A DNA stretch of 64,000 nucleotides from Gemmatimonadaceae bacterium. GTDB taxonomy: Bacteria; Gemmatimonadota; Gemmatimonadetes; Gemmatimonadales; Gemmatimonadaceae. The stretch is taken from the NCBI GenBank assembly GCA_022843265.1, contig JALHNZ010000009.1:33757-97756 (forward strand). The letters are read 5' to 3'. The notes beneath the pieces are model-generated. The model did no database searches and had not been told where the DNA came from. It worked only from the letters and a program-made list of their open reading frames with translations. Positions 35,903 to 45,549 of this stretch are shown here, piece by piece (position 1 is the stretch's first letter; every line of letters begins with the position of its first letter). The position numbers and the translations under genes are program-made.

Positions 35903-36126
35903 CTATTCCGGATCCCGCGCCCGATCCCGCCGCGCCGTCAGCGCAATCTTCGCGTGGCCGAGATCGTACCGGATACGCATCTCCAGTCCGCTGTACCCGT
36001 AGTCAATGCGACGCAGTTCGTTTGTCTAAATACATTGGCGAGCTCCTCTGTGTCGGACAGGCGTCCGTCGAATACTCCGCCTCCCGCCCGCAGGTCGTTG
36101 ACCCCCGCCACCAGAGTGCCTAGCTT
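35903..36126 (-). pseudogene. Possible decayed 3' gene fragment
   Basis: The 400-bp spacer between the HTH gene and rpsA shows coding-like reading on the minus strand in two frames. One frame from about 36126 reads LVAGVNDLRAGGGVFDGRL and SDTEELANVFRQTN. A second frame, picked up at about 36020, continues RRIDYGYSGLEMRIRYDLG and ends at a stop at 35903-35905. A single frameshift would join them into the C-terminus of a protein I do not recognise. Neither part has a convincing start. The amino-acid composition looks natural, but this could be chance in GC-rich DNA. Confidence 0.3.
36098..36126 (+). promoter_or_regulatory. Predicted rpsA promoter
   Basis: A -35 element TTGACC (36098-36103) and a -10 element TAGCTT (36121-36126) are separated by 17 bp, placing transcription start near 36133 and leaving a leader of about 105 nt before the rpsA ATG at 36237. 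The -35 matches the sigma-70 consensus at five of six positions. The -10 is weak, matching at T1, A2 and T6. Confidence 0.45.
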
Positions 36127-36236
36127 TTACGGTTCCTCTCGTTCCGCCCCCAAATCAGTCTGGGGCGTATCGTGATTCTATCCCTTAAACCTCGGCGCGG
36201 CGAGCGATCCCCCGCGATTTGGAGAATTCCCCCAGC

Positions 36237-38021
36237 ATGACGACCGAACTCGAAACCCCAACCCTCGACGAGACCGCAGACGGCGAGCCGGAACGCCTCA
36301 GCGCTCGCGAGAAGCGTGACCTCCAGAAGAGCCAGTTGCGCCCGCTCGCCAACCGCCGCCCCGAACTGTACGACGAAGACGAACTGACGTCTGTCGAGTT
36401 CGAAGCGATGCTGGAGATGTACAATGGCACGCTCGCCTCCATCGAAGAAGGCGAGATCGTCAAGGCGCGCGTTCTCGAAATCCGCGAGAACCTGGTCGTG
36501 CTCGACATCGGCTTCAAGTCCGAAGGCACGATCCCGCTCGAAGAGTTCAAGGACATGCCCGACCTCAAGGAAGGCGATGAGGTTGAGGTTCTTCTTGAAC
36601 ACCTGGAAGACTCCGAAGGGTCGGTCGTGCTTTCCAAGAAGAAAGCCGATTTCATGCGCGTCTGGGAGAAGATCCGCGTCGCGTACGAGAGCGACGAGCC
36701 GGTGCAGGGCACGCTCGTCAAGAAGATCAAGGGTGGTGTGGTCGTCGACCTCATGGGCGTCGATGCATTCCTCCCGGGCTCGCAGATCGCGCTCCGTCGT
36801 GTGCCAAACATCGACGAGCTGCTCGGTCACACGTACGAGTTCAAGATCATCAAGCTCAACAAGCGTCGCCGCAACATCGTCGTTTCGCGTCGTGTCATCC
36901 TCGAGAACGAGCGGGCTGGCAAGCGCGAGAAGTTGATGAAGGAGCTGAACAAGGATCAGGTCCGCAAGGGTGTCGTCAAGAACATCACCGACTTCGGTGC
37001 ATTCATCGACCTCGGCGGCGTGGACGGCCTCCTGCACATCACCGACATGTCGTGGGGCCGCATTTCGCATCCGAGCGAAATGGTCTCCATTGGTCTCGAA
37101 CTCGAGATCAAGGTCCTCGATATCGATTGGGAGCGCGAGCGCATCTCACTCGGTCTCAAGCAGCTGCAGGCGTATCCGTGGAAGGACGTGGCCGCCAAGT
37201 ACCCGGTGGGTACGCGCGTCAACGGTAAGGTTGTGTCCATCACGAACTACGGCGCCTTTATCGAGCTCGAGCCGGGCATCGAAGGCCTCGTGCACATCAG
37301 CGAAATGAGCTGGACGCGCAACGTGCGTCACCCGTCGAAGATTGTCTCGATTGGTGAGGCGATCGAGGCGGTAGTGCTCAAGGTCGACGAGAGCGAAGAG
37401 AAGATCTCGCTCGGCATGAAGCAGACGGAACAGGATCCGTGGGTTGTGCTGCCCCTCAAGTACCCGGTGGGCACGCGCATCAACGGCAAGGTGCGCAACC
37501 TCACGTCGTTTGGCGCGTTCGTGGAAATCGAACCCGGCATCGACGGCCTCATTCACATCTCCGACATGTCCTGGACCAAGCGCGTTCAGCACCCGTCGGA
37601 AGTGGTGAAGAAGGGCGACGCGGTTGACGTGGTGATCCTGAACATCGACAGCGAAAACAAGCGCATCTCGCTTGGCCTCAAGCAGGCCGAGGAAGATCCG
37701 TGGCTTCGCATCGGTGAGAACTTCCCGGTTGGCATGGACATCGAAGGCGCCGTGGTGCGTCTCATGGACAAGGGCGTAGTCGTCGATCTCGGCAACGATA
37801 TCGAAGGCTTCGTGCCGGTGAGTCAGCTCAACCCGGATGCAACGGTCACGAACCCGGCCGAGTTTGCATTCGAAGGAATGCGTCTCGTCACGCGCGTGCT
37901 CGAGGTGGATCCCATCCACCGCCGCATCGTGCTCACGGTTGTGAGCATTCCGGAAGAGCAGCCGCCGCGTCCGACCGAGCCGCCGATTGTGCACAGCTCG
38001 GAAGACGAGCTCGGTCTCTAA
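36237..38021 (+). CDS. rpsA: 30S ribosomal protein S1
   Basis: mRNA-binding ribosomal protein, 594 residues from ATG 36237. Six S1 (OB-fold) repeats can be read starting near residues 72, 156, 244, 328, 415 and 502. Repeats 3-5 are the most alike (VVKNITDFGAFIDL, VVSITNYGAFIEL, VRNLTSFGAFVEI), while 1, 2 and 6 are more divergent, as in proteobacterial S1. An acidic N-terminal arm precedes repeat 1. A TTG at 36219 is an alternative start, but the GGAG near 36221 lies too close to it to serve it and fits the ATG better (12 nt spacing). It ends at a very strong hairpin terminator. Confidence 0.96.
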   Translation: MTTELETPTLDETADGEPERLSAREKRDLQKSQLRPLANRRPELYDEDELTSVEFEAMLEMYNGTLASIEEGEIVKARVLEIRENLVVLDIGFKSEGTIPLEEFKDMPDLKEGDEVEVLLEHLEDSEGSVVLSKKKADFMRVWEKIRVAYESDEPVQGTLVKKIKGGVVVDLMGVDAFLPGSQIALRRVPNIDELLGHTYEFKIIKLNKRRRNIVVSRRVILENERAGKREKLMKELNKDQVRKGVVKNITDFGAFIDLGGVDGLLHITDMSWGRISHPSEMVSIGLELEIKVLDIDWERERISLGLKQLQAYPWKDVAAKYPVGTRVNGKVVSITNYGAFIELEPGIEGLVHISEMSWTRNVRHPSKIVSIGEAIEAVVLKVDESEEKISLGMKQTEQDPWVVLPLKYPVGTRINGKVRNLTSFGAFVEIEPGIDGLIHISDMSWTKRVQHPSEVVKKGDAVDVVILNIDSENKRISLGLKQAEEDPWLRIGENFPVGMDIEGAVVRLMDKGVVVDLGNDIEGFVPVSQLNPDATVTNPAEFAFEGMRLVTRVLEVDPIHRRIVLTVVSIPEEQPPRPTEPPIVHSSEDELGL

Positions 38022-38037
38022 GACGAGTAAGCGATCC

Positions 38038-38085
38038 AACAACGCGCCCCCGATTCGCAGCTGCGGATCGGGGGCGCGTTGTTTG
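38038..38085 (+). terminator. Strong hairpin terminator after rpsA
   Basis: An almost perfect inverted repeat spans 38038-38083 centred between 38060 and 38061 (core CGCGCCCCCGAT / ATCGGGGGCGCG, more than 18 bp, one G-T pair), followed by TTTGTG. It lies 17 bp after the rpsA stop. The T tract is short, but the stem is exceptionally stable and is the likely end of the rpsA transcript. Confidence 0.8.
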
Positions 38086-38286
38086 TGCGCCGCGGCGGCA
38101 TGACGTGCGTTTGTGCCGCGCATGTGACGATCGCTCCGATTCCCGTGATGAACGCTAAAGGTTCTGCGCACTCACGCCGAAAGGCCTGTGTGTGCCGCGC
38201 GCGATGCGTTGTGTTGCCTCGGCAGCCAACACTGCGCGCAGTGCCTCAACGCGTTGACCCTCATTCACCGAATAGGAGCTATCTCC

Positions 38287-38697
38287 ATGCTGCAGTCGTT
38301 CGTCCGTCGTACTTCGCTGATGGTTGCACTCAGCGCCGCCGCGCTTGCCCTTGCCCCCAGCGCCGCCGAGGCGCAGGACGACAAGGTGTACGCCCTCGCC
38401 GAGCTCCAGACCGCGCCGAAGCTGCGTTCAACGGCCGAAGCGGGTCGCCACATTCAGGAGTCGTACCCGGAAGACCTGAAGCGTCGTGGCGTCGGTGGCA
38501 TGGTCGAGATCGAGTTTGTTGTGGACGAGAAGGGAAAGGTTGTGCCGTCGAGCATCACCGTGCTGGACGCCACGCAGAGCCAGCTCGGTGAAGCGGCCAA
38601 GAAGGTGGCGGCCAAGCTTGAGTTCCAGCCTGGTAAGGCGGGCGGCGCGGCTGTGAAGTGCAAGGTGGTGCTGCCGATCGTGTACAAGGCCAGCTAA
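38287..38697 (+). CDS. Exported TonB C-terminal domain protein
   Basis: 136 residues. A signal peptide is clear (RRTSLMVALSAAALALAPS, cleavage after AEA before QDDK). The mature part is a single TonB-C-like domain: YPEDLKRRGVGGMVEIEFVV, DEKGKVVPSSITVLDAT and KLEFQPGKAGGAAVKCKVVLP. It lacks the membrane anchor and Pro-rich stalk of a true TonB, so it is likely a periplasmic stand-alone domain. Whether it contacts a TonB-dependent receptor is unknown. ATG 38287 is supported by AGGAG 8 nt upstream; the frame is open further 5' but without a signal. It ends at a bidirectional terminator shared with the PEP-CTERM gene. Confidence 0.85.
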   Translation: MLQSFVRRTSLMVALSAAALALAPSAAEAQDDKVYALAELQTAPKLRSTAEAGRHIQESYPEDLKRRGVGGMVEIEFVVDEKGKVVPSSITVLDATQSQLGEAAKKVAAKLEFQPGKAGGAAVKCKVVLPIVYKAS

Positions 38698-38742
38698 CTC
38701 AGCCTGGAGTACGAGGCGACCCGATGTCGCCGCAGTGAAAAC

Positions 38743-38777
38743 AAAAACGGGTCACTGCATCGCAGTGGCCCGTTTTT
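38743..38777. terminator. Bidirectional intrinsic terminator
   Basis: AAAAACGGG-T-CACTGC, loop ATC, GCAGTG-G-CCCGTTTTT: a long stem with one mismatch, followed by T5 on the plus strand and preceded by A5, which becomes a T run on the minus strand. It lies between the convergent TonB-C gene (ends 38697) and the PEP-CTERM gene (ends 38832), serving both. Confidence 0.9.
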
Positions 38778-38831
38778 GCCTCTTGGAACGCTCGACACCA
38801 TGCCGTGCCGAGCGGGACTGCAACCTGCAAG

Positions 38832-39581
38832 TCAGGCGTTGCGCTGACGACGACGCGCCGCGGCGCCAAGACCGACTATACCGAATGCCATGAGTGCGAA
38901 CGTAGCGGGCTCAGGCACGTCCGTCGGAACGACGGCCGGTTCGAGGTAATCAGTCGTGGTAAGATCCGTATCAAAGCGCATGAACAGATCATGCGTGGAG
39001 CGGGAACCTATGCCGCGCCCAAGTGACACGTCCATTGTGCGGAATACATCAAACACCGGCCCGTTCGGAGAAAGCGCGACCGCGTCACGATAAGTGACAT
39101 GGCCACCGATATCACACAACACGTAACCCAGGAACGTGCAGGTACCCGAGTTGAAGTCGTAGCCCACACTTGAACCCGGTGTGCCTTCCGACATTCCGAG
39201 GTATCCGGTCGAGCGGTCGAACATCACGCGGGTGCCGGTGGTTTCGAACAGCAACCGGTTGAGATTGCTGCCGCGACGATTGTCGAGTGACCACGCGCCA
39301 TAGTACGTGTCCGACCAGCCATGCAGGCCAAGCTGCAAGTCGGTGCCAGTGAAGCCATACGTCGAGCCGGCGATCTGGCCCAGCGTGTAGCTCTGGAAGC
39401 TGTTGTCAGCCCAGAACGCTGTGAGCTTGAGACCCGTCATTTCATACACGCGCACCGCGCTCTGGATCGGGCCAGCGGTGGTCGACACCGTGCCAGCTTC
39501 CCACGAAACGGTCTGCGCCGAGAGTGGCGCCGAGACAGCAACGGCCGCGAGCGCAGCGAAATACAACGAAGTCTTCTTCAT
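38832..39581 (-). CDS. PEP-CTERM sorted exported protein
   Basis: 249 residues. N-terminal signal peptide MKKTSLYFAALAAVAVSAPLSA followed by QTVSWEAG. The mature region (about 23-220) has no recognised domain and is rich in Gly, Ser, Thr and Asp, with aromatic beta-strand patterns and two Cys near 150-160 (TCTFLGYVLCD) that could pair. The C-terminus is a textbook PEP-CTERM sorting signal: VPEPATFALM, a hydrophobic helix, then a basic tail AARRRQRNA. Such proteins are processed by an exosortase (EpsH/XrtA type) and linked to exopolysaccharide or biofilm; no exosortase is in the window. It is divergent from the carboxylase operon. Confidence 0.9.
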   Translation of the reverse strand: MKKTSLYFAALAAVAVSAPLSAQTVSWEAGTVSTTAGPIQSAVRVYEMTGLKLTAFWADNSFQSYTLGQIAGSTYGFTGTDLQLGLHGWSDTYYGAWSLDNRRGSNLNRLLFETTGTRVMFDRSTGYLGMSEGTPGSSVGYDFNSGTCTFLGYVLCDIGGHVTYRDAVALSPNGPVFDVFRTMDVSLGRGIGSRSTHDLFMRFDTDLTTTDYLEPAVVPTDVPEPATFALMAFGIVGLGAAARRRQRNA

Positions 39582-39854
39582 AAGTGTGCCGGATTGGAGA
39601 AACTACGAGAACTCTTCTGATGCCCCAATGAGCAAGACGCATGCCAGTCGCCTTTTCGGCTCGTTCCCCTCTGTGGAACTTGTTTGGGCGCCTCATGTCA
39701 TCAAGCGTACTGATGCATACGGACCCCACCGTTCGTCGACCGTCACCGACATGAGCATGGATCGTGCCAGACCACCATTCATTGAATTTTTGACAAACAG
39801 TCGGAGGTTCTTTGCGCTAGGCGATTGCCGTCACGCGGCTTAGCTTCCCGCCCT

Positions 39855-41399
<1,545 letters not shown>

Positions 41400-41406
41400 G
41401 TCGCGC

Positions 41407-42927
41407 ATGTTCAACAAAGTGTTGATCGCCAATCGCGGCGAGATTGCTCTGCGCGTTGTCCGCGCGTGTCAGGAGCTTGGCGTGCGCTCGGTCGCGGTCT
41501 ACTCGGAAGCCGACGCACGCGCTCCGCACGTGCGCGAAGCCGACGAAGCGGTGTGCATTGGTCCGCCGCCTTCCAGCCAGAGCTACCTGCTCGGTGACAA
41601 ACTGATCGAAGTCGCGCTGAAAGCGGGCGCCGAAGCAATTCATCCGGGCTACGGATTCTTGTCAGAGCGCGCGTGGTTTGCGCGAGCTGTTCGCGATGCG
41701 GGACTGATTTTTGTTGGTCCACCTGCGGAGGCGATTGATGCAGTGGGAAGCAAAACCGCTGCGCGTCAGCTCATGATCTCGGCTGGTGTACCGGTGGTAC
41801 CTGGGACGACCACCGCGTTGCGGGATGCTAAAGAGGCGGCCGCAATCGCCGACACTTTTGGCTATCCCGTGCTGCTCAAAGCAGCAGCCGGTGGCGGTGG
41901 TAAAGGCATGCGCGTGGTGCGCGCGGCGTCGGAATTGGAGTCGGCGCTGGCCTCTGCACAGCGGGAAGCGCAGAATGCGTTCGGGGACGATGCGGTGTAC
42001 GTGGAGAAGTACATTGACGGCCCGCGCCACGTAGAGGTGCAGGTGCTCGCCGACATGCACGGCAAAGTGCTGCATCTGGGTGAGCGCGAGTGCTCGTTGC
42101 AGCGCCGTCATCAGAAGATGATGGAAGAAGCGCCGAGTCCGGCGGTGTCACCGGAGTTGCGGGCGCGCATGGGCGAAACCGCCGTGGCCGCGGCGCGAGC
42201 GGCGGGCTACGTGAATGCGGGTACGTGCGAGTTCCTGCTCGATCGCGACGGGCAGTTCTACTTCCTTGAAATGAATACGCGCATTCAGGTGGAGCATCCG
42301 GTCACGGAACTTGTGATGGGACTCGATCTGGTGCAGTGGCAGCTGCGCATTGCGGCCGGTGAACATTTACCGTTTGAACAGAAGTCGTTCACTCCTCGCG
42401 GGTGGGCGATTGAATGCCGCATCACGAGTGAAGATCCGGCGAACGGTTTCCTCCCCAGTACCGGCCGTATTTCACATTTGCATTTGCCGAGTGGTCCCGG
42501 GGTGCGATGGGACGGCGGTATTGAGGCAGGCAGCGAAGTTGGACTGCACTATGATCCGATGCTGGCCAAGCTGATCGTGCACGCACCAACGCGCGCGTTG
42601 GCCATTTCGCGCATGCAGCGCGCGCTGCGCGAGCTGGTGATCGATGGCGTGGAAACATCGCGAGGCTTTCACCTGCGACTGCTTGAGCATCCGGATGTTC
42701 GGAGTGGCGACATGACCATTCAGTGGCTCGAGGCGCATCTGGACGAACTCACGCGTGGCTCAGCGCCCGATGACACGATCCGGATTGCCGCCATCGCAGT
42801 GGCGTTGGCGGCCCATCAGGACAAACAGGTGCGCGCCACACCGACCGCTGCAGACAGCACGCATTCGGAATCACACGGCGCGAGCTGGCGCGCCGTCGCA
42901 CGTCGTGAAGGATTGCGCCGCGAATGA
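41407..42927 (+). CDS. accC: Biotin carboxylase subunit of acyl-CoA carboxylase
   Basis: 506 residues from ATG 41407. ATP-grasp enzyme that carboxylates biotin. Features: FNKVLIANRGEIALRV at the start, IHPGYGFLSERAWFA, the ATP-binding Gly-rich loop AAAGGGGKGMRVV, ERECSLQRRHQKMMEEAPSP, and EMNTRIQVEHPVTELV with the conserved Glu/Asn/Arg set. It is 50-60 residues longer than E. coli AccC because of a C-terminal extension, but has no biotinyl domain, which is supplied by the separate carrier gene at 44335. It is separated from pccB by 7 bp and from the RNA methyltransferase by 7 bp. Confidence 0.93.
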   Translation: MFNKVLIANRGEIALRVVRACQELGVRSVAVYSEADARAPHVREADEAVCIGPPPSSQSYLLGDKLIEVALKAGAEAIHPGYGFLSERAWFARAVRDAGLIFVGPPAEAIDAVGSKTAARQLMISAGVPVVPGTTTALRDAKEAAAIADTFGYPVLLKAAAGGGGKGMRVVRAASELESALASAQREAQNAFGDDAVYVEKYIDGPRHVEVQVLADMHGKVLHLGERECSLQRRHQKMMEEAPSPAVSPELRARMGETAVAAARAAGYVNAGTCEFLLDRDGQFYFLEMNTRIQVEHPVTELVMGLDLVQWQLRIAAGEHLPFEQKSFTPRGWAIECRITSEDPANGFLPSTGRISHLHLPSGPGVRWDGGIEAGSEVGLHYDPMLAKLIVHAPTRALAISRMQRALRELVIDGVETSRGFHLRLLEHPDVRSGDMTIQWLEAHLDELTRGSAPDDTIRIAAIAVALAAHQDKQVRATPTAADSTHSESHGASWRAVARREGLRRE

Positions 42928-42934
42928 GCACCGC

Positions 42935-44338
42935 GTGAACGACGTTTCACTGGCTGAGCTTGAAGTGACGTCTCTCGCCGCCGGCGGCGATGGCGTGGCT
43001 CGGTGGAATCAACTCGCGGTGTTCATTCCGCGCACCGCGACGGGCGACGTGGTGCGCGCGCGCGTGCGAAGCAAAGCAACATTTGCCCGGGGGACCGTTG
43101 AAGCCGTCGTACGCGCGTCTCCCGATCGCGTTGATGCCCCGTGCGTGCATTTTGAGCGCGATCAATGCGGCGGGTGTCAGTGGCAGCATCTGTCGTTGAC
43201 GGCGCAGCGCCACGCGAAAACGCAGTTGGTGGCGGATGCTTTTGCTCGCATTGCGCGTACACCGATTCCGCGCCCTGATATTTCCGGTGACGAGCATGCG
43301 TTCGCGTATCGCCGCACGCTGAGCTTTACGGTGCGCGGAAACAGCGGCAAACGTCACGGTGGATTTCACGCCGCCGCGTCGCCGGATGTGATTGTCCCGA
43401 TTGCACGCTGCCTGATTGCGCACGCGGATATTCAGAGCACGTGGGATGTCTTGCGACGCCATCTGGCATTGCTGCCGCGCGTGCGTGCGCATGTGGTGCG
43501 CAGCGAGAACGACGCCAAACGAAACGTGCGCCGGCGGCGCGACGGTCGCGAAGTACACGATGATCTGCGCGTGTCGCTTCGCCGCCTTGGCGATGCAGCG
43601 ATTGCGTTGGTCGTTGAGGGCGGCACGATGTGGCGTGATGACACGATCACCACGCTCGCCGCGCAGCTCCCCATGTGTCATGGCATCTGGTGGAAGCCAG
43701 AGAGTCGTGAGGCGCGGCTTGTGTGGGAGCCGGTGCAGGGCACCGACGACGCGGCGCGCGAAGCGTCTGCGACGGCGGCACTCGACGTGGCGGCGAGTTT
43801 TGTGCAGGTCAACGAGGGGGTGGCGGCGTTGATGCACGCGTACGTGTCCGATCTGGTGCAACGGGAATCGCCCGGACACGTGGTGGATGCGTACGCGGGG
43901 ACTGGTCGACTGGCCATCGCGCTGGCCACGACGGCACGCGAGGGTTCGACGAGCGTGGCGAGCGCAAACATTCGCGTCACCGCCATCGAGCGTGATGCGC
44001 GTGCGAGCACGTACGCGGCGGCCCAACTCGCGGCCCCCTCGCGCGCGGTGCAAGGCGCGGTGGAGGACCAGCTTCCACAGGCCCTGCCTGCGGATGTGGT
44101 GGTCCTGAACCCGCCGCGAGGCGGTGTGGAACGCGCCGTGACAGACGTTTTGTCCGCCGCGGTCACGTCACCGAATTGTCCGCGTCTGCTGGTGTACGTG
44201 AGCTGTGATCCGGCCACGCTCGCACGCGATGTCTCACGACTTGTGGGTTGGCGTGTTGAGCACGTGCACTGCTTTGATATGTTTCCGCAAACCGCGCACG
44301 TGGAAACCGTGTGTGTCCTGCGCCCGGAGGCGTTGTGA
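42935..44338 (+). CDS. RlmD/TrmA-type RNA (uracil-5-)-methyltransferase
   Basis: 467 residues from GTG 42935. SAM-dependent RNA m5U methyltransferase. A TRAM domain (about 1-62) is followed by a Cys cluster Cys70-x7-Cys78-x2-Cys81 with a further Cys near 159, consistent with the iron-sulfur site of RlmD-type enzymes. The SAM-binding motif VDAYAGTGRLAI, NPPRGG, the catalytic Cys424 in YVSCDPATLARD, and the Glu in HVETVCVL follow. Target (23S U1939 or U747, or tRNA U54) cannot be told from motifs. Its location between carboxylase subunits is unexpected for function. It overlaps the biotin carrier gene by 4 bp, so all four genes are probably cotranscribed. Confidence 0.9.
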   Translation: MNDVSLAELEVTSLAAGGDGVARWNQLAVFIPRTATGDVVRARVRSKATFARGTVEAVVRASPDRVDAPCVHFERDQCGGCQWQHLSLTAQRHAKTQLVADAFARIARTPIPRPDISGDEHAFAYRRTLSFTVRGNSGKRHGGFHAAASPDVIVPIARCLIAHADIQSTWDVLRRHLALLPRVRAHVVRSENDAKRNVRRRRDGREVHDDLRVSLRRLGDAAIALVVEGGTMWRDDTITTLAAQLPMCHGIWWKPESREARLVWEPVQGTDDAAREASATAALDVAASFVQVNEGVAALMHAYVSDLVQRESPGHVVDAYAGTGRLAIALATTAREGSTSVASANIRVTAIERDARASTYAAAQLAAPSRAVQGAVEDQLPQALPADVVVLNPPRGGVERAVTDVLSAAVTSPNCPRLLVYVSCDPATLARDVSRLVGWRVEHVHCFDMFPQTAHVETVCVLRPEAL

Positions 44339-44841
44339 AATACATCGTGGATATTGCGGGCCAGCGGCTCGTGGTGGAGTTCGACGGCACGCACGTGTCC
44401 GTGGACGGCGACAAGATGTCGGCGACACTCGAATCGATTGACGGCACGCCGGTGCGTCTGCTGCGTGTGGGCGACACGGTCCATCGGGTGCTGGCCAAAC
44501 GCGACGGGGCGCGCGGTCAGTACGCGCTCGATGTTGACGGATGGCAGTTTCGCGCCGAAGCGCACGATGAGCGCACGCGCGCGATTCGGGATCTGGCCGA
44601 CGCCTCGCGTGCCAGCGCTGGCCCGTCACCGCTGGTCGCGCCCATGCCAGGCCTGGTGGTGCGCGTCATGGTCGCGGCGGGCGATGAAGTAGCGGCCGGC
44701 CAGGGGCTGGTGGTCGTGGAGGCCATGAAAATGGAGAACGAGCTGCGCGCCGCCGTGGCTGCACGCGTCACGGCCGTGCGAGCGGTTGCTGGCACGGCCG
44801 TAGACAAAGGTGCGGTGTTGGTGGAGCTGGCGGCGCTCTAG
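44335..44841 (+). CDS. accB: Biotin carboxyl carrier protein of acyl-CoA carboxylase
   Basis: 168 residues from GTG 44335. The C-terminal biotinyl domain (about 95-168) carries the biotinylation site EAMKMENE with Lys132; PMPGLVVRVMVAAGDEV precedes it and VDKGAVLVELAAL ends it. The N-terminal 90 residues form the less conserved domain seen in carriers of propionyl/methylcrotonyl-type carboxylases rather than the Ala/Pro linker of E. coli AccB. Together with accC and pccB this makes a complete three-protein acyl-CoA carboxylase. It overlaps the methyltransferase by 4 bp. Confidence 0.9.
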   Translation: MKYIVDIAGQRLVVEFDGTHVSVDGDKMSATLESIDGTPVRLLRVGDTVHRVLAKRDGARGQYALDVDGWQFRAEAHDERTRAIRDLADASRASAGPSPLVAPMPGLVVRVMVAAGDEVAAGQGLVVVEAMKMENELRAAVAARVTAVRAVAGTAVDKGAVLVELAAL

Positions 44842-44855
44842 CGGCCGCCGGAGCA

Positions 44856-45215
44856 TCACACGGCCGGTGCGGGTGGCTTCTGTCGGCGCAGGCGGTTGAG
44901 ACCCTTCACCACGACAAAGAGCGTGAAGGCCACGATGGCAAAGTCCACCAGGTTCTGGATCACGTTGCCGTAGTTGATGGTGCCGACGCCGGCTTCGGCG
45001 GCCGCTTCAATGGTGGCGTAGGTGCCCCCGTCCAGCGCATAAAACAGGCCCTTGAAGTCACGGCCGCCCAGCGCGAGGCCTACCACGGGCATGATCAGGT
45101 CGTCCACCAGGGACGAGACGATTTTATTGAAGGAGGCACCGATCACCACGCCGACGGCGAGGTCCATAACGTTGCCTTTGACTGCAAACTCCTTGAACTC
45201 GGACATCATTCCCAT
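44856..45215 (-). CDS. mscL: Large-conductance mechanosensitive channel
   Basis: 119 residues. Inner-membrane pentameric channel releasing solutes under hypo-osmotic shock. The N-terminal amphipathic helix SEFKEFAVKGNVMDLAVGV and first membrane helix, a short periplasmic loop (about 45-70), a second membrane helix (LVDFAIVAFTLFVVV), and the basic cytoplasmic tail RLRRQKPPAP match the family in length and motif. It converges on accB with a 14-bp gap and lies upstream of rplM on the other strand. Downstream in-frame Met codons at residues 3 and 4 make the exact start uncertain by a few residues. Confidence 0.95.
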   Translation of the reverse strand: MGMMSEFKEFAVKGNVMDLAVGVVIGASFNKIVSSLVDDLIMPVVGLALGGRDFKGLFYALDGGTYATIEAAAEAGVGTINYGNVIQNLVDFAIVAFTLFVVVKGLNRLRRQKPPAPAV

Positions 45216-45302
45216 AGCGGGCTCCGAAGAAGGGAAACAGCGAAAGGCCCACTATGGGGGCTCGCACGAATGGTCGCAAGTCACAAAGCGCACCTGCGTC
45301 CG

Positions 45303-45331
45303 TTGACAGGCCTTAAGTCTTTGGATATTCT
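45303..45331 (+). promoter_or_regulatory. Predicted rplM-rpsI promoter
   Basis: Perfect -35 TTGACA (45303-45308), 17-bp spacer, -10 TATTCT (45326-45331, four of six matches). Transcription would begin near 45338, giving a leader of about 210 nt before the rplM ATG. This is the best sigma-70-like promoter in the window. Confidence 0.75.
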
Positions 45332-45337
45332 ACAGGT

Positions 45338-45549
45338 CTGTCTTGTTCAGGGTGCTTTTGCGATTCGCGATGGCGCCCGCGTTTCCAACCAGACTACTCT
45401 GCGCGCTGTGCCGGACCGTGCGGCGGATTTCCGCCTCACGCCGGGCTCGCGCGGTTTACCCAAGGCAACACCAGTACGTTGCCTGCCCTTGGATCCCGTC
45501 GTGGGGTCCACCCACTGGGACCGGTTTCCGGCCCCCTGTTGATGCTCGC
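45338..45549 (+). promoter_or_regulatory. Structured 5' leader of rplM, possible autoregulatory element
   Basis: No gene lies here. Several short stems can form: 45422-45435 (GGCGG/CCGCC), 45464-45483 (GGCAAC/GTTGCC), 45491-45509 (GGATCCC/GGGGTCC, one G-T pair), and an alternative pairing of the GGTCC at 45505-45509 with GGGACC just downstream. The last two are mutually exclusive, as in switch-like leaders. L13 autoregulatory leaders are known from other bacteria, but I cannot match this one to a described consensus. The rplM ATG itself has no clear ribosome-binding site. Confidence 0.35.

Noticed and set aside
35837..36175. Plus-strand open frame between the HTH gene and rpsA
   Set aside because: Pro/Arg-rich composition, no ribosome-binding site and no similarity; it overlaps the presumed rpsA promoter.
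42947..44053. Antisense open frame opposite the RNA methyltransferase
   Set aside because: Shadow frame; Arg/His-rich, no domain, and the plus-strand gene has all catalytic motifs.
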